A DNA stretch of 64,000 bases from Apoda limacodes. Taxonomy: Eukaryota; Arthropoda; Insecta; Lepidoptera; Limacodidae. Each line of letters starts with the position of its first letter. Within the stretch, counting starts at the first letter, position 1. The translations under genes and the position numbers were made by a program. Under the pieces are notes generated by a model that had not been told where the DNA came from, did no database searches, and saw only the letters and a list, made by a program, of their open reading frames with translations. Shown here in pieces: positions 11,445-21,869 of the stretch. The DNA lies in contig OX291550.1 in assembly GCA_946406115.1 (NCBI GenBank), forward strand, positions 2,284,803 through 2,348,802, read 5' to 3'.

Positions 11445-11774
11445 TATATTTAGCGGATGGGAATCGTTACATTTTCGGCAGCAACGTTAGTATGGAGCAC
11501 TGTTTCCAGTGACCCCTCCTCGGACCCCTAGGGGGGAATCAAATTTTTTTTCAGAAGGGTTAGTGTTTCTACAACCTACCATTTTAATGATGAAAATCGG
11601 TAGAGCACATCGTCACTAACAACGTTTGTATCGAGCACTTTCTATGACCCCTTACCGGACCTCTGGGGGGGGGGGGTTTAAATTTTTTTTCATAAGGGGG
11701 TGTGTCCTTATGACGGACCATTTTTTTGATGGGTATAGATAGAGCACACTGCCCGGAGCAACGTTTGTACGAAC
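11445..11774. repeat. Degenerate ~138-bp tandem repeat at right arm outer end
   Basis: Inverted counterpart of 1-330, with the same G-rich runs and ACGTT motifs. It differs from the left arm by several 1-2 base indels. Confidence 0.6.
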
Positions 11775-11799
11775 CATTTTTTCCTATGATCATTCCCTT

Positions 11800-12060
11800 A
11801 GTTGCTATAAAATGGAAAAAAACAAATTTCAGGATTTCGAAGCAGCGCAACTAGGAACTTTAGAAAAAAGTTGCAACATTGCTAGTATAGACACCTTATA
11901 TCAATCACAGTCAGCTAGCAGCGTTCGACAAGGCCATGGAAGAGGTGCCTGCGGCGGACTGGAAAAAATGTTTTGAAAATTGGTTCAGACGCATCTAACA
12001 GTGAAAACTGGCAGCGATCACTGCATGGTAAGAGGCACGCTGAATATTAACCTTGAATTT
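11800..12060 (+). pseudogene. Mariner-like transposase C-terminal relic
   Basis: Around 11920-11990 the plus strand reads AAFDKAMEEVPAADW, then KKCFENWFRRI and a stop. This resembles the C-terminal helix region of Tc1/mariner transposases, where a W..CF..W..R pattern precedes the end. No D,D(34)D catalytic core and no terminal inverted repeat are visible, so it is a small internal relic. It starts just outside the right palindrome arm and runs into the RTE LINE that follows. Confidence 0.45.
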
Positions 12061-12119
12061 CAAAGAAGCCGTTTGATAAGGTCTACGCTTCTCGAAAGCC
12101 ATATGACGTGATATAGGTA

Positions 12120-13500
12120 CGCCATTTCAACACATAACATGTAGAAGAGGCTATAGAGCGAAATAAAGGCTCAAAAGTGTGTTCTAGAGACCTGTCTATT
12201 GGGAAACGACAGTTGACAAAGCTGAAGACCGAAACTGGCAAAATCGTTTCGTCCAAACCTAAAATATTGAGAGAGATCGAGCATATACTATAGACAGTTG
12301 TACACCTCAACTCGTGGTCCTGTCAACATCACGGCCAAAGAACCCAAAGCTAAATTAACTCGACACTATACCAAAGAAATCGAGATAAAGAAAGAAAAAG
12401 AGATTAGAATGGCTTTGAAACAGCTTAAGAACAATAAGGCGGTGGGCGATGACGGAATTAAGTCAAAGCTCCTGAAAGGGGTTGGAACACCGATACCTAA
12501 AGTCCTTCAGAAGCTCTTTAATTCTGCTATCCTCGAAGGCACTATGTCAGAAGCTTGGAGTAGAAGCGCGGTCATACTTTTTTCATAAAAGGAGACCTCA
12601 CCTCATTGAAGAACTATAGACCCATTTCGCTTCTGAGCCACGTCTATAAGCTGTTTTCCAGGGTCATTACGAATGCTCTCAAACGCAAGTTTGACGATTT
12701 CCAGCCTGCCGAACAAGCCGATTTTTCCGAAAAGGCTTTACTTGTACCATGGACCACATACATACGCTGCGCCAGATTATACATAAGACAGAGGAGTATA
12801 ATCGGCCTTTTTGCGTAGCGTTCGTGGACTATGAAAAAGCGTTCGATTCTATCGAGACCTGGGCGATGTTTCAGTCTCTCCAGCGGTGCCACATTGACTA
12901 TCAGTACATCGAAGTGCTAAAGTGTTTGTGTAACAGAGCCACAATGTCTGTCCGAATACAAGACCAGAACACGAAGCCAATCCATCTGCAGAAAGGTGTG
13001 AGACAGGGAGACGTTATTTCTTCGAAACTGTTTACAACTGCGTTGGAGGATGTGTTTAAGCTTCTGGAGTGGGAAGGATATGGCGTCAACATAAATGGCG
13101 TGTACATCACTTACCTTCTATTTGCCGACGACATAGTGGTTATGGCAGAATTGCTAGGCACGATGCTCGGAGACCTGAGCAGAGTTTCCCAACAGGTTGG
13201 CCTTAAAATGAACATGGATAAAACGAAGGTGATGTTAAATGTCCTAGTTGCGCCTATACCGGTTGTTGCTGGGAACGCTACTCTCGAAGTTGTTGAAACG
13301 AGGAAATTCGCCGAAGAACTGAGGTTATAATGGGCTGGCCACATCGCTCGTCAAACCGATAACCGATGGAGAAGAAAGGTTCTCGAGTAGCGATCGTGGA
13401 TCGGATGGGCGCGGGCGGCTCAGGACCTGGCCGTTGTGGAGACATATGGGAGGCGTACGTCCGGCAGTGGACATATGGGAGGCGTACGTTCGGCTGAAAC
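12120..13500 (+). pseudogene. RTE-type LINE fragment, broken RT
   Basis: This copy is homologous along its length to the RTE LINE at 60826-63190. The pieces read in order: the pre-RT segment (12120-12360), RT fingers with VGDDGIKSKLL (12418-12590), NYRPISLLSHVYKLFSRV (12606-12680), then the palm with AFVDYEKAFDS, GVRQGDVIS and FADD (12749-13330). Frameshifts separate these blocks. After about 13300 roughly 300 bp are missing and the sequence resumes at WAGHI (13332), followed by decayed tail sequence to about 13500. The endonuclease domain is absent, so the copy is 5'-truncated and internally deleted. It resembles the lepidopteran HmRTE group. Confidence 0.85.
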
Positions 13501-14826
13501 CGAGCTTAAAGCGGACGGGACCGCTGGCAAAATTAAGAAATTTATAAGAGCGAGTAAAAAAAAGTTTAAAGTTTAGTAATCATGTTTTCGCCCTAAATGC
13601 AGTCGACTTTCTGCGAAGTCGTTACTCTATGTGCAGGTCTAAACGTAGACGTCTATTCTACGTTTTTTCTAGTCTGATATCCTTTTTGAAACACATAAAT
13701 GCGCATATCGTGAGTGGAACCATAGCTAACTACGAATGAGGACGATCTGACAGCGAATTTCTCTCAATGGGTACCCAGGTCTTCAGGTCGAAGGAGTGAT
13801 CTGCGGGGCGATTCAAGTCAGTAAAAACCATCTGGTTTCGTGATGACTGTGACATGCATTGTCTGTTTCTTACTTTCAAATAAAAAAATACTTGAATGAA
13901 AGGGCTGGTGTCTCTTTAATTGTCACTTTATCGGATTTACGTATTACGCGTCGAATCGTAGAGACCGAGTTATTCTTAATTCCGGACCGTCGGTTCCGGA
14001 GTTATAATTAAATCGGTGACCGTTTTAAGTCAGTTTCAGTCTTAAATACTCGTAGTAATGTTTATTTTAATTACCTAGTTAGCTGAAGTGTAGTGCTATG
14101 ATCTATAAAAAACAAAGAACCTATTATTTCAGGTATTATTCATTCTTTAGTTCAGTTTGAGAAATAAATAAAGACTATAGCGACTTTGTCCCCGGTGTGC
14201 TCCGTGTCCCTGGTGGTGTGCCACAGAATTATTTGTGCCACGGAATAATATAAAATTAAAAGTGCTGAAAATAATAACTAAATCCGATAAGAAACAATGG
14301 AAACTTTATATTTTCCCAGAACCGAAACCGAAACCGAGCTGCAGCAGTTATCAATCGGTATTACAATATACGTATAGGTAGTCATTTTTAATTTTATGTA
14401 TAGAACGTGGCGAAGAGCACACACAGGAAAATACTTCAAATTATTACATCATTCAGCATCCATAAATAAAATAAATATATAAATAGGCAGTAGGAATCGA
14501 CCTATATATATATATAATAGAATATATTATTTTAAGGTTTAAAATAATATATTGGCGTAATATTGCCAAAATCTAGTCAGGGAAAGGAAGTTGTACAGTT
14601 AAGGTGAGCGCATAGAGAAATTACTACCAATTGCTTAAGTTGACTGTAAACGTGCATTGGAACTGGGCTATATGTGGGTTCCACCCTAAGGGCTAAAAGT
14701 GGTGATGATTCCCAGATTATTACTTATTTTATATTTGTTTATTATTATTATTACAGTTTAATGTGAGTTCCACGCGCGAGGTTCTTTTTAATCACTATTT
14801 TAATATAAATTGATCTAAGCGGCAGG
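13501..14826. other. Unannotated interval
   Basis: No coding sequence of any length with recognisable motifs. The sequence is AT-rich with a short TATATATA run near 14505. I see no element ends that I can name. Confidence 0.4.
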
Positions 14827-15208
14827 TACTCAGGTGTCGTACTCAGGTGTCGTACTCAGGTGTCGTACTCAGGTGTCGTACTCAGGTGTCGTACTCAGGT
14901 GTCGTACTCAGGTGTCGTACTCAGGTGTCGTACTCAGGTGTCGTACTCAGGTGTCGTACTCAGGTGTCGTACTCAGGTGTCGTACTCAGGTGTCGTACTC
15001 AGGTGTCGTACTCAGGTGTCGTACTCAGGTGTCGTACTCAGGTGTCGTACTCAGGTGTCGTACTCAGGTGTCGTACTCAGGTGTCGTACTCAGGTGTCGT
15101 ACTCAGGTGTCGTACTCAGGTGTCGTACTCAGGTGTCGTACTCAGGTGTCGTACTCAGGTGTCGTACTCAGGTGTCGTACTCAGGTGTCGTACTCAGGTG
15201 TCGTACTC
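14827..15208. repeat. 13-bp tandem array, ~29 copies
   Basis: The unit TACTCAGGTGTCG is repeated about 29 times with almost no variation. Because 13 is not a multiple of 3, each frame cycles through the same 13-residue peptide, and all three plus frames stay open. The near-perfect homogeneity suggests recent expansion or strong homogenisation. The flanks are unrelated AT-rich sequence. Confidence 0.97.
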
Positions 15209-15655
15209 GTGGTGTCTTGAGGTTTCTGTCGCCCGTCTCAGGAACTTGCCGTTAAGTATTAAAAAATATTAATAAATAGATCTCTATATTATACAATCAC
15301 ATTTTTTTTATTTTTTTAGAATTTCCTAAAATAAGTAGACATTTTTAGTATAAGTACCTATCTAAGAATATTAATTTATGGAACTATTTTGGTCCAAGTT
15401 AAATAGGAGTTGAAATCGACCTTTCGATGAAGAAATTGATGATTAAATTATTTCCGAGGTAGCTAGGTATTTGCTGTGTTATTAATTACTTCAAGAATAA
15501 GATGATTTTTTTGAAAGTAATAAATAGTATAGATACCTGTCCCTGAATTTTCTTTGCAAGCAATAATTGAAATTTGCGTAGAAACATTCACACACATTAG
15601 TCGTAGTTTCTGAAATCAATTAAACAGAAGTCAATACCCTTCAGGAGAATATAAC

Positions 15656-16124
15656 GTGGGTGAGTAAGTATTCAGCCACTGGTTACCCTTTTCAGGTGAT
15701 CATGATGTGGGTGAGTGAGTATTCAGCCACTGGTTACCCCTTTGAGGAGATCATAATGTGGGTGAGTGAGTATACAGCCACTAGCAACCCTCTTCAGATC
15801 ATGATGTGGGTGAGTGAGTATTCAGCCACTGGGTACCCCTTTCAGTAGATCATGATGTGGGTGATTGAGTATTCAGCCGCTGGTTACCCCTTTCAGGAGA
15901 TCATGATGTGGGTGAGTGAGTATTCAGCCACTGGTTACCCCTTTCAGGAGATCATGATGTGGGTGAGTGAGTATTCAGCCACTGGTTACCCCTTTCAGGA
16001 GAACATGATGTTGATAAATGAGTATTCAGACGCTGGCAATCCTTTTCAGGAGATAATGACGTGTTTGAGTTAGTATTCAGCTAGTGGTTACCCCTTTAAG
16101 ATCATAATGTGGGTGAGTGAGTAT
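15656..16124. repeat. 51-bp minisatellite, ~9 copies
   Basis: Units contain GTGGGTGAGTGAGTATTCAG followed by CCACTGGTTACCCC and end near ATCATGAT. Spacing is 51 bp with occasional 45-52 bp variants. Copies differ by several substitutions, so the array is older than the 13-bp array next to it. As 51 = 17 codons, two stretches (15660-15848 and 15852-16073) stay open and repeat a 17-residue motif with SEYSATGYPFQ. No start context or flanking coding sequence supports a gene. Confidence 0.93.
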
Positions 16125-16185
16125 AACATCAATACATTATAGTCGGCTCCATGGTTCAGTAGGTGAATAAGTAGAATAAGAGTAA

Positions 16186-16409
16186 TGAGGAGCGCTGCCT
16201 AGGCGCTCTGATGGTGGAGACAAATTGATGGTCAAATTAAGTACAATACATGTTGTTCAGTTGACAATCGTATATTCATTGAATTTATATTATTACAATA
16301 GTTACTAATTCTATCTTACTGACTAAGCATAACGTGATTTTCGTTACTCTGGCGACCTAATTAGACGGTCCACGTGAGGAAGTGCATTTCGCAATGCCTA
16401 CATGTTGCA
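16186..16409 (-). repeat. Element 1 3' LTR
   Basis: 224 bp starting TGAGGAGCGCTGCC and ending CCTACATGTTGCA. Its outer flank is GTAA, part of the target duplication. It differs from the other LTR by 8 substitutions and no gaps. Confidence 0.95.
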
Positions 16410-16418
16410 CCTCCCCCG
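16410..16418 (-). other. Element 1 polypurine tract
   Basis: The minus strand reads CGGGGGAGG immediately upstream of the 3' LTR, a short purine run suited to priming plus-strand synthesis. Confidence 0.6.
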
Positions 16419-16648
16419 AAAAGTACAGGGTTACACACCGCTCTTGCAAAAAAAAAATGTTTTCTGTATATCTATAAGTACATAAAAGTAAACATTTTAT
16501 TTAATATAATTAATCTTAATAATAATATTATTATATTAATTAAATATATATACAACTCAAAGTTAGTTAATTATGAAATATTTTTGTATTATTTTTATGT
16601 ATTTTTTATATATTTTTGTATTACATTTCCTATCGTAATAATATTTTC

Positions 16649-17314
16649 TTAAGTTCTTACTTTGTAAAAGATTTTGTTACCATCTAACTGTGCTTTCTGC
16701 AATCTATATTTCAACTCTTTGGGGTAGTCGTAGTTATACAGAGGATCGACTCCTTTACATAAGTTAGATGGGAGGTTACAAAGTTTACCAAAGACTAGTT
16801 CGTATGGAGTGTTTTTAGTTTCTGAATGAACACTAGTATTAAACGAAAAACACCAAAATGGAACCCACTCGCTCCAATCACTACTATTGTTCTCGCTATG
16901 GATCCTAAGGTAGGCGCCTAAATGTTTGTGCGTATTTTGTAAACTTCCTAAGGTCTCGTGATGGTAAGATGTAGAGCTTAATTTCTCCATACCTAGTAAC
17001 CTACACACCTCAGTCATCACTGATGACATAAACTCGGTACCCTTGTCGGTCAGCATCTGCTTCGGGATACCATAGCGCAATAAAAAGTTGTCCACAAAAG
17101 CTTTGGCTACTGTCTCAGTGTCTTTGCGCTCTAGTGGATAAGCCTCTACGTATTTGGTGAGATCGCACTGGATAGTAAGAATATATTTACAATTATGGTT
17201 ATCTATGTCTAGTGGACCCATAATATCTAAACTAACCCTCTCGAATGCTGAATTGGCAGTGGAGGTTATGGTCATTGGTTCTTTTGTATGTTTGAGTGTT
17301 TTTGAATTTGACAA
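16649..17314 (-). pseudogene. Element 1 integrase, catalytic Glu altered
   Basis: This 221-residue frame is the core and start of the C-terminal domain of a gypsy-type DDE integrase. The first two catalytic acids are present (VSLDIMGPL and LTDKGTEFMSS). The third acid, expected in the motif after YHHETLGSL, is replaced by Gln (SLQNTHKHL, codon near 16937-16939). The HHCC zinc domain upstream is fragmentary: cysteine-rich remnants and several stops lie between 17315 and 17700. With the altered residue and missing RNase H this copy could not integrate on its own. Confidence 0.85.
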
Positions 17315-17739
17315 CTCTTACATCGTCTTACGTAATCTATGACGTCATAGGTCATGCGAGGCCAAAAATAATATTTTTTGATATTATTTAACGTTCGATT
17401 CATACCTGCATGTCCACTTGTGGGCAAGAGGTGAAAGTCATTTACGAATAACGTCTCTTGTAATCAGAAACTTCGGTGACGCGATTTTACAATTTTTGAT
17501 ACTGCGCAGTATACCTTTGATAAAACGAGCATTACTCTTGCTTTTAATGATAAGTAGCTCTAAAATATTTTATTTTTTGCACAACTTTTCGAGATCCCTC
17601 GCTAACGCCTCCTAAGACGATAATGATCGAGTATCAAGAAAGATCGCAGATTGCGATGGTACGTAAGTGCAATAGTTTGTGTCACTTGAAATATTGTCTG
17701 AATTTCTCAGTCGTTTGTCATTTAAATTTGTACTAAAAA

Positions 17740-18062
17740 TTAGTGTTGGAAAAATCTGGATAATCCAAAACTGGTGGATTACATAAAGCTAATTTTAAAT
17801 TTTGATATGCGTTCTCGCAATCACTAGTCCATTCAAATATAGCATTTTTCTTGCATAAGGCGTTTAACGGAAATACTATGTCAGCGAAACGTGATATGAA
17901 GCGACGGTAGAAGTTTGCGAACGCAACTAATCGTTTTACTTCGTCTACATTATTTGGCCTTGGATAGCTGTTAATAATTTTAATTTTATCTGGATCTGGA
18001 AATATACCTTGTGATGTAATCTGGTGTCCTAAGTAAATAATTTCTTGTCTTAGGAACTCACA
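17740..18062 (-). pseudogene. Element 1 RT thumb and truncated RNase H
   Basis: Beyond the TAG stop the same frame continues with CEFLRQEIIYLGHQITSQG, then VDEVKRLVAFANFYRRFI, the standard thumb and connection of Ty3/gypsy RT. It ends at PPVLDYPDFSNTNF, where the RNase H core should begin. The next bases already belong to the segment before integrase. Most of RNase H is therefore deleted near 17739. Confidence 0.75.
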
Positions 18063-19094
18063 CTATATTGGGTTCAATTTAAGGTTGACATCACGTAATC
18101 GGTTCAGTACGCATATGAGATTTTTATTATGATGTTCCATAGATTTTCCTATGACAACGCAATCGTCTAAATAAATAAAACACTTGTCAAAATTAAGGCC
18201 TGCCATTGCAAAGGTCATAAGTCTGGAAAAACACTTGCACTTGTTATGAGACCCATGGGACAGCGTTTCATTTGGTACTGTTTTCCTGCGGTGAACGCGG
18301 TACACTTACGAGAGTTCTTGTCTAAAGAAAGCTGATACATCTTGTTTAAACTAAAAGATGTATATTTACGCGATTCTGGATTTAAGGATAGCTGGTAGTA
18401 GCTCTGAGAAAGGTCTAATTTTGAAAAATAAATGCTACCGGACAAGTCTAATATCTCGGTAATGTTAGGTAATGGAAATTTATCGTCTTGGATTTTATTG
18501 TTTAACTGTATATAATCGACAACTAATCTCCACTTTTTCTCATTCGATTTATCAGCTTTCTTGGGTACTAACAAAACTGGGCTCGACCATTCTGATACAG
18601 TCTCCTCTATGATATCATTTTTGAGCATATCTTGTACCTGTCTCTCTATCTCACTTTTTAAAGCTTGGGGGACTCTATAAGGCGTAACGTAAATGGGTGT
18701 TACGTTGTCCTTTAAAACAATGTTATGTTCCATCAAGCTAGTGACAGATAAATTGTCCCCTGGTAAATGAAATACATCAGCGTATTTCGCACAAACCTGT
18801 TGAATACCTAAACGCTCTTCCCTATTTAGGTAACCTAAATCGAGTATTTTGAACAGAGTCTTAACCCTATCCACAGATATATTTTCCTTGTTAAAGCAAC
18901 AAACGTCGAAGTTGTTAATAGATTGAACCTGTAACTGAGATAAATCTATTTTGGCTTCTCGGTCTCTTGTGTTTAGAATTCTTACAGGAATGCGTCCTTG
19001 ATAAGGTTTCGCTACTATTCCGGCAATAAAATTACCTTCTAAAATTTCGTGAGCTAAAACTACGCAATCTTCACTTGAAGAACAAGGAATTAGT
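18063..19094 (-). pseudogene. Element 1 reverse transcriptase, frameshift and stop
   Basis: The polymerase region covers WRLVVDYIQLNNK (fingers), FSKLDLSQSYYQLSL (first palm aspartate), PMGLITSAS and, after a frameshift near 18220, CFIYLDDCVVIGKS with the catalytic YLDD. A TAG stop follows the LKLNPI motif at about 18064. Residues ~161-199 of the 18215-18874 frame (18278-18394) contain two related ~20-residue blocks, QLSLNPESRKYTSFSLNKMY and QLSLDKNSRKCTAFTAGKQY. Known gypsy RTs have one block here. Both palindrome-arm copies carry the same anomalies. Confidence 0.88.
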
Positions 19095-19540
19095 TTAACA
19101 CCTTCGCAACGAGGCGGTATTACGTGTACTTCCGTGTACCTTACGGGACCGTTGCCTGTGCATACATACGGTTATCCCGTTTTTCGATAATCTAAATGTT
19201 TCCTGTTCGTAGTTAATCATGGCGTTATATTGTCTAAAAAAATTATCATCCAAAATACCGTTAGCTGAACCTGAGCACGATAGGTTCTTAAAAACATAAA
19301 AGGTTTCGCAAAAATGAACATCATTATAAACTAAATCTAAAATAACATAACCCTCTGAAAATAATTTACCGACTACGCCTTTAATTGTTATTGTATCGTG
19401 TCGCATTTGTTTTAATAATTGTGGATCCTCGAGTAGCCACTCATATTTCAAAACACAAATGCTCGCTCCGCTATTAACTAATAAGCTTATACTGCTGTCT
19501 GTACTACCTATACCTATGTTTTTTGTTACTACGCTGCTCG
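19095..19540 (-). pseudogene. Element 1 aspartic protease region, active site altered
   Basis: On the minus strand the active-site loop reads LLVNSGASICVL at about 19450-19485. The catalytic Asp of the usual D-S/T-G triplet is replaced by Asn. Downstream come the flap and the GILDDNFF stretch expected near the protease C-terminus. The frame breaks near 19170 and continues in another frame toward the RT. Only the portion before 19369 is missing from the palindrome-arm copies, which therefore lack the active site. Confidence 0.7.
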
Positions 19541-19575
19541 TTGTATTATAGTTTGAAACATAATGCTCGGACTCG

Positions 19576-20825
19576 TTATTTATTATTGTAGGGACGAAAA
19601 AAATCTAGTTTGTTCGGTGTATTCTGAGTACACTCGGCATTCGCGGTATTTTGCGAATATTGTACGTGTGCTATATTACGCGAGTGGAATTTTTCGTGAC
19701 CTCGAGAACGTGTGGGCTTTCCACGACCACGAGATCCGAAAAATCCGGAACTGTTATGAAAAGTCCGCGGTTGGTTAACTTGCGAATTATAACTATTGTA
19801 GTTGAAACTTGCAGCGGCTCGATCGCGGGTGCTATTTCTCATGCCGCCGTTTCTCTTAAAGTGCATGACCGGTTCTTCGCTAGGGACTAACGAATGTTCG
19901 TCAAATGCGGCCCTAATAGCTTCCGGAAGGGATTGGAACGGACGGGAAGCGATAATGGTACTAAGACGGGAATTGCTAAGACCGTCTGTGAAACGCTTTA
20001 TCGCTACCTTTTCGTTCAGTGGACGGAGAACCTCATATTTTTGTTTGTTACCATCTGCTTGGGCTAAGGTCAAGATCACAAATAACTCTTCCAAATCAGA
20101 GCCAAACTTCTCTATAGGCCTACGTCCCTGCCTAGTAGTCAACATTTGCGACTGAAGGGCGACAGCTGATTTTTTTTGAATAAGGTGTGTGCGCATGTCC
20201 TTCAACAGTGAATCTATAGTCTCGTGATAAGATTTAAGCCTAAGTTTGGCGCTAGCTGAGAGCCGTGTCTTAAAGACGAATTGTATTAATGGTTTTTGGG
20301 CGGCATCGTTGAGCATGGACCTGTATAACTGAATGCTATCTATCAGTTGGGTAGTTACCTGCTCCTGGCTTGTCATAATAGGCAACAGGGAGATAGCAGT
20401 TTTAATATCAAAATTTTTGGATGCCATTTTTTCGGTTTGTGTGTGCTTATCTACACTTTCTGAAGTTTCTACCACCTTGTGACATGCAAACTTAAAATAA
20501 AGTTATAGATTTCCTTAATATCCCCTATCAACTTATTTACTGAGTGAAGACTATCACTATCTAAGTCATGAGATTCTGTTTTTATTTTAATTTCGTACAA
20601 AATACACATCAAACGAGTGTTAAATTCCTTAGCTTGCTGAAATTTTTGCTGAGCTGACTCTGAATTTTGTCTTCTTTGAGGTCCGATTTTAATGAGATAG
20701 GTTTTGATTTCCACTAACCGTTCATAAATAATTTCAAGCTCAGTTATTAACCAAGACATTTGGGATATGCAAACAGAGTAAAAAGTAAAAATAATTAAAA
20801 GGTACATATTTAAATTACTTAGCAA
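19576..20825 (-). pseudogene. Element 1 gag, frameshifted
   Basis: Two overlapping frames together cover a gypsy-type capsid precursor. The first (20825 to 20469, 118 residues) has a hydrophobic N-terminus and helical sequence. The second (20475 to 19576, 299 residues) carries the capsid-like region with LEELFVILTLAQADG and a basic Arg/Gly-rich C-terminus (RGRGKPTRSRGHEK). They join through a frameshift near 20470. No CCHC zinc knuckle is visible, as in several gypsy-clade gags where a basic tail binds RNA. The gag stop precedes the protease region, which is in another frame. Confidence 0.75.
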
Positions 20826-21248
20826 TAGACATGTTATATTATAGATACCTAAAACTTACGTGTCGAGTTGTCTATACTAAAAATACGTATTGTCGATGCG
20901 ATGCGGAGCGTCGGTTGGCTCGGCGGCAGCGGCGCGGCTGCAGTAGGACGTCGTACTTGAGCTGGCTGCTTTCGTCTGTGATGGGTGGGCCGGGTTATAC
21001 CCTGGACTCCGTGGGCCGGGAAACCCCTGGACACCGCTCGTACGCTTTAATTCTCTTGCGTGCTTCTGTTAAGGTTTTATTGGCACGTTCTTGTCTACTT
21101 TTCTTGAAAATTGGGCAGGATCTTCATAATGTGTTCAGACTTGTTTGTTCTTTTAAAATTTTGTAAAACATTTGGTCCTCATTTTCGCAGTCTTTTGAAA
21201 TTTTCTTTCTTCGTTTCTTCTGTTAAAATGTGATTTTTCTTGGTTCTT
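20826..21248 (-). other. Element 1 5' leader
   Basis: About 420 bp lie between the primer-binding site and gag. The part at 20900-21040 is GC-rich compared with its surroundings. No conserved coding motif is seen on either strand, and the open frame on the plus strand at 20831-21166 looks accidental. Confidence 0.5.
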
Positions 21249-21264
21249 TGGCAAAGGGTCGCCA
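21249..21264 (-). other. Element 1 primer-binding site
   Basis: Directly inside the 5' LTR the minus strand reads TGGCGACCCTTTGCCA. It begins with the TGG expected to pair with the CCA end of a tRNA. The first eight bases would suit an arginine or serine tRNA, but I cannot fix the primer. Confidence 0.65.
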
Positions 21265-21488
21265 TGAGGAGCGCTGCCTAGGCGCTCTGATGGTGGAGAC
21301 AAGTTGATGGTCGAATTAAGTAAAATACATGTTGTTCAGTTGACAATCGTATATTCATTGAATTTATATTATTACAAAAGTTACTAATTCTATCTTACTG
21401 ACTAAGCATAACATGATTTACGTTACTCGTGCGACCTAATTAGACGGTCCACGTGAGGAAGTGCATTTCGCAATGCCTACATGTTGCA
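21265..21488 (-). repeat. Element 1 5' LTR
   Basis: 224 bp, same ends as the 3' LTR. GTAA follows at 21489-21492. On the minus strand this copy would carry the promoter. Confidence 0.95.
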
Positions 21489-21605
21489 GTAAGCTGAAAG
21501 GTGTGGGTTTATTTGTGTTTTCCATGAGACTGAATGTTTTCTAATTCTAATTCTAGTTCTTGAATGAATGTGTTCTTTTTCTGTACCTATATTATGTATG
21601 AAGTT

Positions 21606-21869
21606 AAAAAAGTAATAAACAATGTTTTTTATTCGTTGTCTGGTATTTATACCACAAGCTTTGGGTACTTTGGGACCAGATGGCGCTGTGAATAATTTTC
21701 AAAAATATTTATTTAATATTATTTACAATCAGCTTATTAATTCTGTGAAATATAAACGGACTAAAAAAGGGATCTGCCTAAAAAATCACCGTTTTTATTT
21801 GACATTAAGATATTATTTAACTACAAAAAAAGATAAAGATCTACAAAGATAGATTAATTACTAATAACT
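21606..21869 (+). repeat. SINE-tail-like block S, third copy
   Basis: It lies 117 bp beyond the right LTR of the element at 16186-21488. In the palindrome arms the same block directly abuts the pol piece in the same relative orientation. The arm therefore looks like this locus with about 2.2 kb (19369-21605) removed. Both copies end at TAATAACT. It could instead be a separate small element that landed in both places. Confidence 0.6.

Larger units (their letters stand above)
7470..11774 (-). repeat. Right arm of giant inverted repeat
   Basis: Inverted copy of 1-4305. It begins immediately at the 3' end of LINE A, where the usual tail after AGTGG (TATAAAAA in other copies of this LINE) is replaced by arm sequence. 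After 11774 the sequence becomes unrelated, a mariner-like relic. Whether the repeat truly ends there cannot be told, because the left partner is cut by the window edge. Confidence 0.95.
16186..21488 (-). mobile_element. Complete defective Ty3/gypsy LTR retrotransposon (element 1)
   Basis: Two 224-bp direct repeats (16186-16409 and 21265-21488) begin TG and end CA. They are flanked by the 4-bp duplication GTAA at 16182-16185 and 21489-21492. The element reads on the minus strand, so the right repeat is the 5' LTR. Order on that strand is LTR, primer-binding site, leader, gag, protease, RT, a remnant of RNase H, integrase, polypurine tract and LTR. By eye the LTRs differ at 8 of 224 sites. No env frame is present. 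At 5.3 kb it is short for the group because of an RNase H deletion. The copy is non-autonomous. Confidence 0.95.

Noticed and set aside
14834..15272. Three 128-141 residue frames over the 13-bp array
   Set aside because: All three phases give the same cyclic peptide from a simple satellite. Not a gene.
16410..16648. Envelope gene between integrase and 3' LTR of element 1
   Set aside because: Only about 240 AT-rich bases are available and no signal peptide or membrane-protein frame is on the element's strand.
20831..21166. 111-residue plus-strand frame
   Set aside because: It lies in the leader of element 1, antisense to it, with no domain.
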